Positions 1 to 7,377 of a DNA stretch of 64,000 bases are shown here, one piece after another (position 1 is the stretch's first letter; every line of letters starts with the position of its first letter). Origin of the DNA: Sphingobium aromaticiconvertens (GTDB taxonomy: Bacteria; Pseudomonadota; Alphaproteobacteria; Sphingomonadales; Sphingomonadaceae); NCBI RefSeq assembly GCF_037154075.1, contig NZ_JBANRJ010000001.1:966001-1030000 (forward strand). The letters run 5' to 3'. The position numbers and the translations under genes were made by a program. The notes beneath the pieces were generated by a model. It ran no database searches and had not been told where the DNA came from. It saw only the letters and a program-made list of their open reading frames with translations.

Positions 1-27
1 TTGGGCAAAGCTGAGCCTGAGACGAAC

Positions 28-52
28 GGAACATTCATCCGTTCTATACGTT
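28..52 (+). promoter_or_regulatory. EcfG (general stress sigma factor) promoter
   Basis: GGAAC at 28-32 and CGTT at 49-52 are separated by exactly 16 bases. This is the consensus described for alphaproteobacterial EcfG/SigT general-stress promoters. Transcription would begin near position 60 and run rightward into a region without a recognisable gene of normal size. The match is seen directly; use by EcfG is inferred from the consensus. Confidence 0.6.
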
Positions 53-59
53 TGCAAGG

Positions 60-218
60 ATGGTCCACCCCCCTTTCGGACCGGTGATATGCCATGCGTA
101 TGTCATCGGCCGCGCCTGCCCGGAAACGGGCGGCGCGGCCAAGGGGGATGGGTCTTTGGAGAGAGTGTCGTCGCAACGATAAGCGGCCCCGGACCTAAGT
201 GCGGGGCCGCAATAATTT
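60..218 (+). ncRNA. Candidate general-stress small RNA (GsrN-like)
   Basis: A transcript from the EcfG promoter at 28-52 would contain three structures. The first is a hairpin with arms GGTCC (62-66) and GGACC (78-82) around a loop with six consecutive C. The second is a long GC stem, 108-122 against 127-140, closed by a GAAA tetraloop. The third is a terminator stem at 183-210. The C-rich 5-prime loop and stress promoter recall GsrN, the SigT-dependent small RNA of Caulobacter, but no alignment was possible. An alternative is a leaderless 40-codon reading frame (60-182) whose stop lies just before the terminator; its protein has no recognisable features. I favour the RNA. Confidence 0.45.
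183..218 (+). terminator. Terminator-like hairpin between small RNA and rcnB-like gene
   Basis: A perfect 9-bp stem (183-191 against 202-210) with a 10-base loop is followed on the plus strand by AATAATTT. It would end the candidate small RNA. It also lies just beyond the 3-prime end of the minus-strand gene ending at 237 and may serve both. The U-tract is interrupted, so strength is uncertain. Confidence 0.5.
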
Positions 219-236
219 CAGCTTCGGCTTGCTGGC

Positions 237-707
237 TTACCAGAAGAAGCCGCGATGGACCTGCATCACGCGACCGGTCCGGACATTGACCAGCAGCACA
301 TCATTATAGTGGCGCACCCAGCGGGTGTTGGCACCGGCGCGGGGCAGGCGATAGCGCTGCGGGTCGTTGATATAATAGCGTGAATTATAATAGGACGGGC
401 GAAGCTGGGCGCCGACATTCCACTGATTGTAGCGGAACGGCGCGCGCCAGTTGCCGCCACGATAGACGTCGCGGTGGCTCTTGCGATAGTCGCGCCAGTC
501 CTCACGCGATTCCTGGCGGGCGTCGCGCAGGTCAGCGCGGGCGTCACGCACATCGCGGCGATCGCCATGCCGCTGGGCCTGTTGCAGGTCGCGTCGTTCC
601 TGGCGTACTTCGCGCTGGCTGTCGCGGGCTTCGCGATAGGATTGCGCCTGGGCGACGCCCGGCATGACGGTGGCGGCCAGCAGGCCTAACATGATGATCT
701 TACGCAT
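237..707 (-). CDS. RcnB-family periplasmic protein
   Basis: This 156-aa protein has a Sec signal peptide (about residues 1-21, ending in AQA), then a highly charged Arg/Asp/Glu/Gln segment (about 23-85) likely to be helical. A C-terminal RcnB-type module (about 110-156) includes YRLPRAG, RWVRHYND and VLLVNVRTGRV. RcnB is a periplasmic nickel/cobalt homeostasis protein in E. coli. Sphingomonads carry several family members whose role is not settled, so metal binding is not claimed here. The upstream region holds an EcfG-like promoter, which suggests induction by general stress. A second family member lies at 1661-2581. Confidence 0.8.
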   Translation of the reverse strand: MRKIIMLGLLAATVMPGVAQAQSYREARDSQREVRQERRDLQQAQRHGDRRDVRDARADLRDARQESREDWRDYRKSHRDVYRGGNWRAPFRYNQWNVGAQLRPSYYNSRYYINDPQRYRLPRAGANTRWVRHYNDVLLVNVRTGRVMQVHRGFFW

Positions 708-748
708 ATCTTTTCTCCCTTCAGCCTTTGCTGAATATCGCTGGTGAG

Positions 749-773
749 AACTGCCGACGGAGCGGCGGGTTCC
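749..773 (-). promoter_or_regulatory. EcfG-type promoter of the rcnB-like gene
   Basis: Read on the minus strand, GGAAC (773-769) and GTT (751-749) are 17 bases apart, equivalent to GGAAC-N16-AGTT. This is close to the EcfG consensus and lies about 40 bases upstream of the ATG at 707. A TATAAT-like hexamer further upstream has no convincing minus-35 partner. With the promoter at 28-52 this makes two EcfG-like promoters flanking one gene. Confidence 0.5.
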
Positions 774-869
774 TCAATCAACAAGGGCATTATAGGGCAG
801 CCTGACTGAACGGGCGGGGAATGACGCTGTCAGCTATCAGTCATCTCTGTCGCAAAGTGTAACGACAGT

Positions 870-1550
870 TCAGGGTGTCCAGGCGCGTTCGCGATACCAT
901 TTCGTGACGACATATTTGCTGCCCTGCTCGACCGGGCGCGCGGCATGGACGCTCTGGGGATTGGGCGCGCCGTTGTTATCCAGATTGTTCCAGATCAGGA
1001 TCATCCCCTCACGCGGGGGGACCATGAATTCGCAATGGGGGAAGTGCGTCTCGCCTCCCGCCTCGACAGGGGAGAGGTAGATCATCGCCGTCCAGCAGCG
1101 CTGCCCGCCGGTTGCGCGCATCCTGGGCCAATAGTCGGCGGTGACGGGAAAATAGTCGCAATGAACCTTATATTCCTGACCCGCCGTATAACGCTGCCCT
1201 TGAAGCGTTTCTCCGGTGGCCGGGTCGATCCCGGTCAGTGCGGCAATTCGATCACTCACTCCCAGCACCAGCGGGTCGTGGTGATTGAGGTGGCAACTGT
1301 GACTGGTGCGATAGTCGGGATTGGCGCTCCCGGCAAACAAGGTGGAGGGTTGCGCCTGCGCGTCGATCTGGCTGCGTAGATCGGCGCATTCCTGCGCGCT
1401 CAGGAAATCATGGCGGCCATAGATTTCGAAGTCCTGCGCCTCGATGCGGCTGACCAGTGGATTGCGGTCCAGCCGCGACCGGACGGTCTGCCCTATCCGG
1501 GCGCGGTGGGCGGAGGCCACCCCGCCATCGTCGATGATCGGATCGCTCAT
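870..1550 (-). CDS. 2-oxoglutarate/Fe(II)-dependent prolyl 4-hydroxylase-like oxygenase
   Basis: The 226-aa protein carries the facial triad and co-substrate residue of P4Hc-type oxygenases: H130 and D132 in HCDYFP, H202 in SVHAARP, and K212 for the 2-oxoglutarate carboxylate. The stretch around GGETHFPH (165-172) is also typical. No signal peptide is seen, so it should be cytosolic. Bacterial relatives hydroxylate prolines in proteins or act on small substrates; the substrate here is unknown. It stands alone between two rcnB-like genes on the same strand. The terminator at 1587-1618 lies between it and the upstream gene, so it probably has its own promoter. Confidence 0.8.
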   Translation of the reverse strand: MSDPIIDDGGVASAHRARIGQTVRSRLDRNPLVSRIEAQDFEIYGRHDFLSAQECADLRSQIDAQAQPSTLFAGSANPDYRTSHSCHLNHHDPLVLGVSDRIAALTGIDPATGETLQGQRYTAGQEYKVHCDYFPVTADYWPRMRATGGQRCWTAMIYLSPVEAGGETHFPHCEFMVPPREGMILIWNNLDNNGAPNPQSVHAARPVEQGSKYVVTKWYRERAWTP

Positions 1551-1586
1551 GCTGCGCCTCTGCCATTCCCCTTGGGTGCCATCAAT

Positions 1587-1618
1587 ATAAAAGAACCCGA
1601 GACGTTGCCGCCTCGGGT
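1587..1618 (-). terminator. Rho-independent terminator after the larger rcnB-like gene
   Basis: The 7-bp stem ACCCGAG/CTCGGGT (1595-1601 against 1612-1618) is followed on the minus strand by TCTTTTATATT. It lies 43 bases beyond the stop codon of the gene at 1661-2581 and before the start of the oxygenase gene. Confidence 0.6.
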
Positions 1619-1660
1619 CCAGTGGTTCCTGAAGGCCAGTCCAGGAAGTCCGATATTTGT

Positions 1661-2581
1661 TTAGATGAAGAAATCGTGAATCACATCGACGACATAGCCG
1701 TCGCGGATATCGACCAACAGCGCATCGTCATAATAGCGCACCCAGCGTAGCGTGCCGTAGGCGGGTGGCAGGCGGTAGCTGTAAGGATCGTCCAGCCAGT
1801 AATTATTGGCATAGAGCATGTTCGACAGGAATATCCCTACCGAGAAACGCCGATAGCCATAATCCCAGCCGCGCGGTGCATAATATCGACTTGCCCGGTA
1901 GCGGTCGCCATAATGCGAGCGATAGCTCTGCCAGTCATAGCGACGGTCATTGCGCCAGCCATTGTCCCAGCGCCGCTGGTTGCTCCAGCGCGTCCGGTCA
2001 TCATAGCGGCGGGCACCACTTTGCCAGCGCCCGTTGTTCGTATTGTTCCAGCCATTGGACGGGCGATCGTTGCGCCAATCATTCTGACGTGCGTTGTTGC
2101 GGTTGTCATTGCGCCAGTTGTTCTGCGTTTCGTCGCGGCTGTTATTGCGGGCTTCGCCGCGCCCTTCGTTGCGACTGCCCTGGCGCCAATATTGCCGTTC
2201 ATTGCGCTGCCCTTGCTGCCAGCCCTGTTGCTGCTGGGCGCGCTGGCCCTGCTGCCATTCGCGCTGGGCTTCGGGCGCACGCTGTGGCTGCACCTGGGGG
2301 CGAGCCTGCATTTGTGGCTGGCCGCCGGGCTGCGCCTGCGCACCACGCCATTGCGCGCCGCGACCGTCCTGCATCTGACGGCCTTGTGTCTGCCCGCGAT
2401 CCATCTGGCCGCCCTGGGGACGCGCTTCGCCACCGCGCTGCCAACCCTGACCACGACCCCGATCAGAACTGCCACGCTCCGAACGGCCATGTTCATTGTC
2501 GCCACGCTGTGCGTAGGCGGGGGCAACGCCGCCCAGTGCAGTCACGGCCATAAGACCCACCAGCATTGTCTTCCTAAACAT
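1661..2581 (-). CDS. RcnB-family protein with long Gln/Arg/Asn-rich region
   Basis: This 306-aa protein starts at the ATG at 2581, chosen because AGAGGAAAG sits upstream and the signal peptide begins there (MFRKTMLVGL, cleavage after AYA). A start 17 codons earlier is possible. A low-complexity region of about 180 residues, rich in Gln, Arg, Asn, Gly and Trp, separates the signal peptide from a C-terminal RcnB module. That module includes YRLPPAYG, RWVRYYDD and DIRDGYVVDV. The C-terminus aligns by eye with the 156-aa paralogue at 237-707, so the difference is essentially the expanded linker. The protein is probably periplasmic; its function is unknown. Confidence 0.75.
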   Translation of the reverse strand: MFRKTMLVGLMAVTALGGVAPAYAQRGDNEHGRSERGSSDRGRGQGWQRGGEARPQGGQMDRGQTQGRQMQDGRGAQWRGAQAQPGGQPQMQARPQVQPQRAPEAQREWQQGQRAQQQQGWQQGQRNERQYWRQGSRNEGRGEARNNSRDETQNNWRNDNRNNARQNDWRNDRPSNGWNNTNNGRWQSGARRYDDRTRWSNQRRWDNGWRNDRRYDWQSYRSHYGDRYRASRYYAPRGWDYGYRRFSVGIFLSNMLYANNYWLDDPYSYRLPPAYGTLRWVRYYDDALLVDIRDGYVVDVIHDFFI

Positions 2582-2823
2582 CGCCTTTGACTTTCCTCTG
2601 ACGGACACCATCTGGCCCGTTGTCTCCTTCATTTAGGCTTGTCGCTATGTCGCATTGCTGAATTGTTCTGTCAGCTTGCAGAAAGATTCGGTTCTTGGCC
2701 CGGCTACTTTCCGTCATCACATAGGCATCAGTCCTGTGCGGCTAAGGTCGTTAGCGTGGACGAAACCCTTCGTTTCCTACTGGGCGATTGCGGGCGGAGC
2801 GTCGCCACCCGATCTGTTGGTGC

Positions 2824-3633
2824 ATGACACTTCCCACATTCTTCATCCCCCATGGGGGCGGTCCCTGCTTCTTCATGGACCCTGCCGATCCCGATCATCC
2901 CCACAGCGACCCGATGTGGCATCCGATGCAGGACTATCTGGCAGGTCTGATCGGCAGCTTGGCCGAACGTCCGCGCGCCATACTGCTGGTCTCGGGCCAT
3001 TGGGAGGCGCGGGACTTCACTGTTCATGTCGGCGAACGGCCGGAACTACTGTTCGACTATCACGGCTTCCCGCCGCACACTTATCAGTTGCGTTGGGATG
3101 CGTCGGGCGCGCCCGACGTCGCTCGCCGCGCCGCTGCATTGCTGGAAGGTGCCGGTTTCGCCACATCGGAGGAAACCGCACGCGGCTGGGACCATGGTGT
3201 TTTCATCCCCATGAAGGTCGCGGTCCCCAGCGCGGACATTCCACTGGCGCAGATCTCGCTTCGCCATGATCTTGATCCCGTTGCACATATCGCTGCCGGA
3301 CGGGCGCTTGCGCCCCTGCGCGACGAAGGCGTGCTGATCGTCGGATCGGGCATGAGCTTCCACAATTTGCGCGTGCGTGGGGCACAGGCGATGGCGCCGT
3401 CCGCCACCTGGGACGATGCGTTGACCGCGGCTGTGACCGATCCCGATGCCGATAGCCGCGCGCGACGGGTCGCCGCCTGGGATCATCTTCCCCACGCGCA
3501 TTTCGCTCACCCGCGCGAAGAGCATCTGTTGCCGCTGATGATCGCGTTGGGCGCTGGCGGCGACGATCCGGCTGTGCGCGATCATCGCAGCAGCGTGCTG
3601 GGCTGGACCGTCTCGGGCTACCGTTTCGGTTAG
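2824..3633 (+). CDS. DODA-type extradiol aromatic-ring-opening dioxygenase
   Basis: The 269-aa protein belongs to the class III extradiol dioxygenase superfamily (LigB fold; DODA/YgiD group). Visible metal-site histidines are H10 in IPHGGGP and H59 in SGHWE; H180 and H229 (AHPREEHLLPL) are conserved downstream. YgiD-type enzymes cleave 4,5-DOPA or related catechols. The true substrate is unknown. The ATG at 2824 was chosen because the family begins right before TLPTFFIPHG; the in-frame start 12 codons earlier adds unrelated residues. The stop codon TAG is the first three bases of the repeat at 3631-3734. Confidence 0.85.
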   Translation: MTLPTFFIPHGGGPCFFMDPADPDHPHSDPMWHPMQDYLAGLIGSLAERPRAILLVSGHWEARDFTVHVGERPELLFDYHGFPPHTYQLRWDASGAPDVARRAAALLEGAGFATSEETARGWDHGVFIPMKVAVPSADIPLAQISLRHDLDPVAHIAAGRALAPLRDEGVLIVGSGMSFHNLRVRGAQAMAPSATWDDALTAAVTDPDADSRARRVAAWDHLPHAHFAHPREEHLLPLMIALGAGGDDPAVRDHRSSVLGWTVSGYRFG

Positions 3634-3734
3634 AGCGTTTTCCAAGCAGGCGGAATCACCTGCTGGCTCAGAAAACGCGGTAAATCAAAAGACTAGACAG
3701 CCGCGCCGATGCAATCGGATCGGATTATGCTCTA
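3631..3734 (+). repeat. 104-bp palindromic intergenic repeat with TAGAGC/GCTCTA ends
   Basis: The element starts TAGAGC (3631) and ends GCTCTA (3729-3734), a terminal inverted repeat. Inside is a long imperfect hairpin: GCGTTTTC (3635-3642) pairs with GAAAACGC (3671-3678) and encloses further partly complementary sequence around GCAGG/CCTGC. A second half contains the overlapping GATGCAATCGGAT and CGGATT motifs. It resembles the small palindromic repeats scattered between genes in Rhizobiales and sphingomonads, but copy number cannot be judged from one window. It fills almost the whole gap between two convergent genes and supplies the stop codon of the first. Confidence 0.6.
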
Positions 3735-3740
3735 GGGTGG

Positions 3741-4277
3741 CTATGGCTTCTTCAACGCAGGCACCGTCCGCGCTGCATCCTCGGGTGTAATGCCGGGCGG
3801 CGGGGCGGCGGCGACCTGTTCCTCGCCCCGCATGACACGCGCCGCGCGCTTGATCGCCCCCCGCACGCGCGGATAAACCCCGCAGCGGCAGATATTGGTG
3901 ATCGCGCCGTCAATCTCGTCGTCGCTGGGGTCGCTGGTCCGCCTGAGCAGTACCGACGCCGCCATGATCATGCCGGGGATGCAATAGCCGCATTGCGACA
4001 CATTTTCCGCCGCGAATGCCTGTTGCAGCGGATGGCCGCGATCGGGGGATAGTGCCTCGATCGTGGTGACGAAGCGCCCTTCGGTCTTGCCGATGCTGAT
4101 CTGGCAGGATCGAACCGCTTCACCATCAATATCGACGGTGCAGGCCCCGCAATCGCCCGTCCCACAGCCATATTTCGTGCCCGTCAGGTTCGACGCATCA
4201 CGCAGCGCCCACAGTAAAGGCGTGTCCGGGTCCATTCGATATTGGACGGGGCGATCGTTGACGGTGAACCGGGTCAT
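3741..4277 (-). CDS. (2Fe-2S)-binding small subunit of a xanthine-dehydrogenase-family oxidase (IorA-like)
   Basis: The 178-aa protein has the two [2Fe-2S] cluster motifs of small subunits of molybdenum hydroxylases. The plant-ferredoxin-type cluster uses C38, C43, C46 and C58; the second uses C96, C99, C130 and C132 (QCGYC and CRC). It resembles the alpha subunit of isoquinoline 1-oxidoreductase and aldehyde oxidases. These proteins need a molybdopterin large subunit, usually encoded next door, but none is adjacent here. It may pair with a distant partner or be a remnant. The C-terminal tail after residue 150 is Ala/Pro-rich. Confidence 0.85.
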   Translation of the reverse strand: MTRFTVNDRPVQYRMDPDTPLLWALRDASNLTGTKYGCGTGDCGACTVDIDGEAVRSCQISIGKTEGRFVTTIEALSPDRGHPLQQAFAAENVSQCGYCIPGMIMAASVLLRRTSDPSDDEIDGAITNICRCGVYPRVRGAIKRAARVMRGEEQVAAAPPPGITPEDAARTVPALKKP

Positions 4278-4343
4278 GTCGTTTGCTCTAGCGTAGCGGC
4301 GGGGGAGCGTCCAACAGCCTGTCGGATGTCGGCCGCGAAGCCC

Positions 4344-5102
4344 CTAGTCCCGCCAACTCTTGTCCTGCCGGTCGATCAGTCGCACCATCGCCTGAAAGTC
4401 GGGTACACCCGGCCCAACGGGCAGCGTCACGCCCGCCAGATCGCGTTGATGCACCGCGATCACCTCATGCGGGATCACCACCGGCGTGCCCGCTGCGCCA
4501 GTCGCCACCTGGATTTCGCAGGCGCGCTGGAGCATCCAGTGAGTCAGGAACGCCTTGGGCAGGCTATCGGCCATCACCAGCGTCCCATGGTTGCGCAGCA
4601 TCATGATTCGTTTGTCGCCCAGATTGGCAATCAGCCGTTCGCCCTCCTCGGGGCGAATCGTCACCCCCTCGAACTCGTGGTAGGCGATCCGCCCGATGAA
4701 GGCGGCGGCGTAGAAGTTTGTGGGCGTCAGTCCTTCGACGGTCGCGCTCACTGCCATGCCCGCTGTTGTATGGGTGTGGATGATGCAATGGGCGTCGGGC
4801 AAATGGCGGTGAAAGACGCTATGCTGGGTAAAGCCGGCGCGGTTGACGGGGTAGGGGCTGCCGTCCAGTACCGTGCCGTCAATGTCGATCTTGACCAGGT
4901 TGGACGCACAAACCTCTGAATAGAGCATACCGAACGGGTTGATGAGGAAAGCGCCGTCTTCGCCGGGTACCTTCAGCGTGATGTGGTTGTAGATCAATTC
5001 GGACCAGCCCATATGGTCGAAAATGCGATAACAGGCGGCTAGCTGCTGGCGCGCTTCCCGTTCCGCGTCACTCATGGTTGGGCTGTTGATGGCGGTAGCC
5101 AT
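4344..5102 (-). CDS. Class II aldolase/adducin family protein
   Basis: The 252-aa protein has the zinc-site histidines of class II aldolases: H109 and H111 in IIHTHTTAG and H172 in LRNHGT. The family includes L-fuculose-phosphate aldolase, but sphingomonad members of this length often act on other carbonyl or aromatic substrates, so the reaction is not assigned. The ATG at 5102 has a good ribosome-binding site (AAGGAGG). It runs in the same direction as the [2Fe-2S] gene downstream, 66 bases apart, and they may be co-transcribed. Confidence 0.8.
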   Translation of the reverse strand: MATAINSPTMSDAEREARQQLAACYRIFDHMGWSELIYNHITLKVPGEDGAFLINPFGMLYSEVCASNLVKIDIDGTVLDGSPYPVNRAGFTQHSVFHRHLPDAHCIIHTHTTAGMAVSATVEGLTPTNFYAAAFIGRIAYHEFEGVTIRPEEGERLIANLGDKRIMMLRNHGTLVMADSLPKAFLTHWMLQRACEIQVATGAAGTPVVIPHEVIAVHQRDLAGVTLPVGPGVPDFQAMVRLIDRQDKSWRD

Positions 5103-5325
5103 GGCGATCCTCCTTGTTTATTATGACCGCACTATCCCTCCGTCCGTCGCATATGTCGAGGGAGTCGGCTTTTGGGTTGAGTTTCTGCGACTCTGCTGGT
5201 AGGGCGCCAGCCATACGACGCAGGGTGACTTGCGGCGGCTTGTTGCTTTTTTGCTTTCGGCCGGCCCGTCGGGAAGGATTTTTTCCCGCCGATCCGACTG
5301 TTATCGACTGGAGATAGACTGGGTT

Positions 5326-5532
5326 ATGCAAATCATCGTTCGCGACAACAATGTCGATCAGGCCCTGCGCGCGCTCAAGAAGAAGCTGCAGCGCGAGGGT
5401 GTGTATCGCGAAATGAAGTTGCGTCGCCACTATGAGAAGCCCTCGGAAAAGCGCGCCCGTGAAAAGGCCGCTGCGGTTCGCCGCGCACGCAAACTGGAGC
5501 GCAAGCGCGCCGAGCGTGACGGCGTCCGGTAA
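5326..5532 (+). CDS. rpsU: 30S ribosomal protein S21
   Basis: The 68-aa, very basic protein begins MQIIVRDNN and continues with [14 protein letters not shown] and the Lys/Arg-rich tail typical of bS21. S21 sits on the small subunit near the anti-Shine-Dalgarno end of 16S rRNA and influences initiation. The ATG at 5326 was chosen because the family starts exactly there; the upstream in-frame extension has no similarity. A terminator follows at 5552-5588. Confidence 0.97.
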   Translation: MQIIVRDNNVDQALRALKKKLQREGVYREMKLRRHYEKPSEKRAREKAAAVRRARKLERKRAERDGVR

Positions 5533-5551
5533 GACGCCCCTGGCGTCCCGG

Positions 5552-5588
5552 CGGGGCGGCTGAAACGCCGCTCCGTGCCTGTTTTTTC
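5552..5588 (+). terminator. Rho-independent terminator after rpsU
   Basis: A 9-bp stem with one G-U pair (5552-5560 against 5567-5575) and a 6-base loop is followed shortly by TTTTTT at 5582-5587. It separates rpsU from the FKBP gene. Confidence 0.65.
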
Positions 5589-5620
5589 CAACTTCCCCTC
5601 AGCTACAAGGCGCCAAAGCC

Positions 5621-6199
5621 ATGTCCACGACGGCCGTTCCCCTTCGCCCCATTGCAAAGGGGTCGTTGACCCGCCTGTGGATTGGTGTTGCTGCCGTGGC
5701 ACTCGCAGCAGGCGGTCTGGCCTGGGCGGGGCAGGGTGGTGTCGCTGCGACGCCGGTCAGCTTCCTTGCGGCCAATGCCGGGGAAGCGGGCGTCGTGACC
5801 ACGCCATCGGGGCTTCAACTCAAGGTGATCGAGGAGGGCAGCGGCCCGACTCTGACGGCTTCTGATGTTGCGCTGATCGGTTACAAGGGCACGCTGCTCG
5901 ACGGTACGGTCTTTGACGAGAATCCGCAGGCGGCGATGCCGGTGGATGGCGTCGTGCCGGGCTTCTCCGAAGGCCTGCAAAAGATGAAGAAGGGCGGCAA
6001 ATACAAGCTGTGGATTCCGCCGCAGCTTGGCTATGGCGCCGAAGATAATGGCCCGATCCCCGGCAATTCGCTGCTGGTCTTCGATATCCATGTCATCGAT
6101 TTTAAATCGAAGGCGGAAATCATGCAGATGCAGCAGATGATGCAACATCAGGGCGGCGCCGGCGCACCGCCAATACCGCCGCAGATGCCGGGTCAGTAA
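5621..6199 (+). CDS. FKBP-type peptidyl-prolyl cis-trans isomerase, membrane-anchored or secreted
   Basis: The 192-aa protein has one N-terminal hydrophobic segment (about 18-38), either an uncleaved signal anchor or a signal peptide. An FKBP domain follows at about 63-165, with LLDGTVFDE, GVVPGFSEGL, LWIPPQLGYG and LLVFDIHVIDF. The C-terminal tail is rich in Met, Gln and Pro. It should assist protein folding in the periplasm. The gene ends just before the shared terminator at 6244-6279. Confidence 0.92.
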   Translation: MSTTAVPLRPIAKGSLTRLWIGVAAVALAAGGLAWAGQGGVAATPVSFLAANAGEAGVVTTPSGLQLKVIEEGSGPTLTASDVALIGYKGTLLDGTVFDENPQAAMPVDGVVPGFSEGLQKMKKGGKYKLWIPPQLGYGAEDNGPIPGNSLLVFDIHVIDFKSKAEIMQMQQMMQHQGGAGAPPIPPQMPGQ

Positions 6200-6243
6200 A
6201 GCGCCACCGAGCGCCAAAGAACACTGAGCGCCAAAGAAGATGC

Positions 6244-6279
6244 AAAAACGGGCCTGCCTCTCCAGTCAGGCCCGTTTTT
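6244..6279. terminator. Bidirectional rho-independent terminator
   Basis: A perfect 13-bp stem, AAAAACGGGCCTG (6244-6256) against its complement (6267-6279), with a 10-base loop carries an A-run on one side and a T-run on the other. It works in both directions between the convergent FKBP and AI-2E genes. The stop codon of the AI-2E gene (6266-6268) lies inside it. Confidence 0.9.
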
Positions 6280-7357
6280 CTATGGTCCGTGGTTCAGTCT
6301 GGCCGCTCGCCTTGGCGCCCAGCGTCCTGGAGCGTTCTTCCAGATAGACCTTGATCATTGCGACGATCGGATCGGCCAGAAACAGGCCCATGATGCCGAA
6401 CAGCGCGCCAAACAGGATCTGCGCGGCCAACACCAGTGCAGGGGCAAGGTCGGTCGCCTTTTTCGCGACCATCGGCACGATCAGATAGCCATCGACGATC
6501 TGTACCGCCAGATAGACGCCAAAGGCATAAAGGCCGGTATTGGTGCCAGCCGAAAAGCCCACCAATATGATCAGCACGCCGGAAATGATCGACCCGATAT
6601 TGGGGAGGAAGGCGAACAGGCCGGTCAGGATGCCCAGCAGTCCCGCCATCGGTACGCCGCCCGCCCACAGCAGCAGCCATGTGCCAACACCCTCGACCGT
6701 CATGCCGATCAGCCGCCCGAACATCAGCCGCCGCAGCGTCCAGCCCATCTTGTCGGCGATGGTGTAGAAATTGGCGCGCTTTTCCATCGGCAGCATCCAG
6801 GCGACGCCGCGTTCATAGAGTTTTGGCTCGACCGCGATGAAGATCGCCAGCACCAGCATCATAACGCCGCTGGTGATGGCGCCGACCGCCGTGCCTACGG
6901 CCGCCGTGACCCGGCCCATCGAACTCATCGCCTGGGTGGCGAGGCTCTTGAGGTCTTCCGGCGTGGTCGTGATGCCCATTTGCTGCATCCAGCCGCCGAT
7001 GCGCGTGACCTGCGCCTCCACGATGGTCCGCATCGCCTGCGCCTGCGCGGCGAGGCTCGATCCGGTGAGGTAGAAAGTGTAGACCATGAAGGCGACCGCA
7101 CCGAGCAGCACGATTGTCAGCCGCCAGCCGCGGCCTATCGGCGCGGTACGACCCAACAGGCGTGTGCCGCCGTCCATCATCGTCGCCAGCACCAACGCGC
7201 CCATCACCAGCATCAGCGGCTGCGCCAGCAGCACCAGCAGCGCGATGGCGATCCCCAGCGCAAACCAGACGCCTGCGCGCTTCAGTTCATGCTGGACGAG
7301 GGGGCTTTGCAATTCGCTGGGGCCTGGCTCCTCAACATGCATTTGTTTGTCGCTCAA
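6266..7357 (-). CDS. AI-2E family transporter
   Basis: The 363-aa polytopic membrane protein begins with paired hydrophobic segments (about 32-60) and has about seven to eight membrane segments. The C-terminal core (GLFAFLPNIGSIISGVL, then DGYLIVPMVAKK) is diagnostic of the AI-2E/PerM/YdiK family. Members have been linked to autoinducer-2 export, Na+/H+ antiport or other transport; the substrate is not predictable here. It ends inside the terminator stem. Confidence 0.85.
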   Translation of the reverse strand: MSDKQMHVEEPGPSELQSPLVQHELKRAGVWFALGIAIALLVLLAQPLMLVMGALVLATMMDGGTRLLGRTAPIGRGWRLTIVLLGAVAFMVYTFYLTGSSLAAQAQAMRTIVEAQVTRIGGWMQQMGITTTPEDLKSLATQAMSSMGRVTAAVGTAVGAITSGVMMLVLAIFIAVEPKLYERGVAWMLPMEKRANFYTIADKMGWTLRRLMFGRLIGMTVEGVGTWLLLWAGGVPMAGLLGILTGLFAFLPNIGSIISGVLIILVGFSAGTNTGLYAFGVYLAVQIVDGYLIVPMVAKKATDLAPALVLAAQILFGALFGIMGLFLADPIVAMIKVYLEERSRTLGAKASGQTEPRTIEKRA

Positions 7358-7377
7358 GCCCGGCCCCTTTCATTGCC

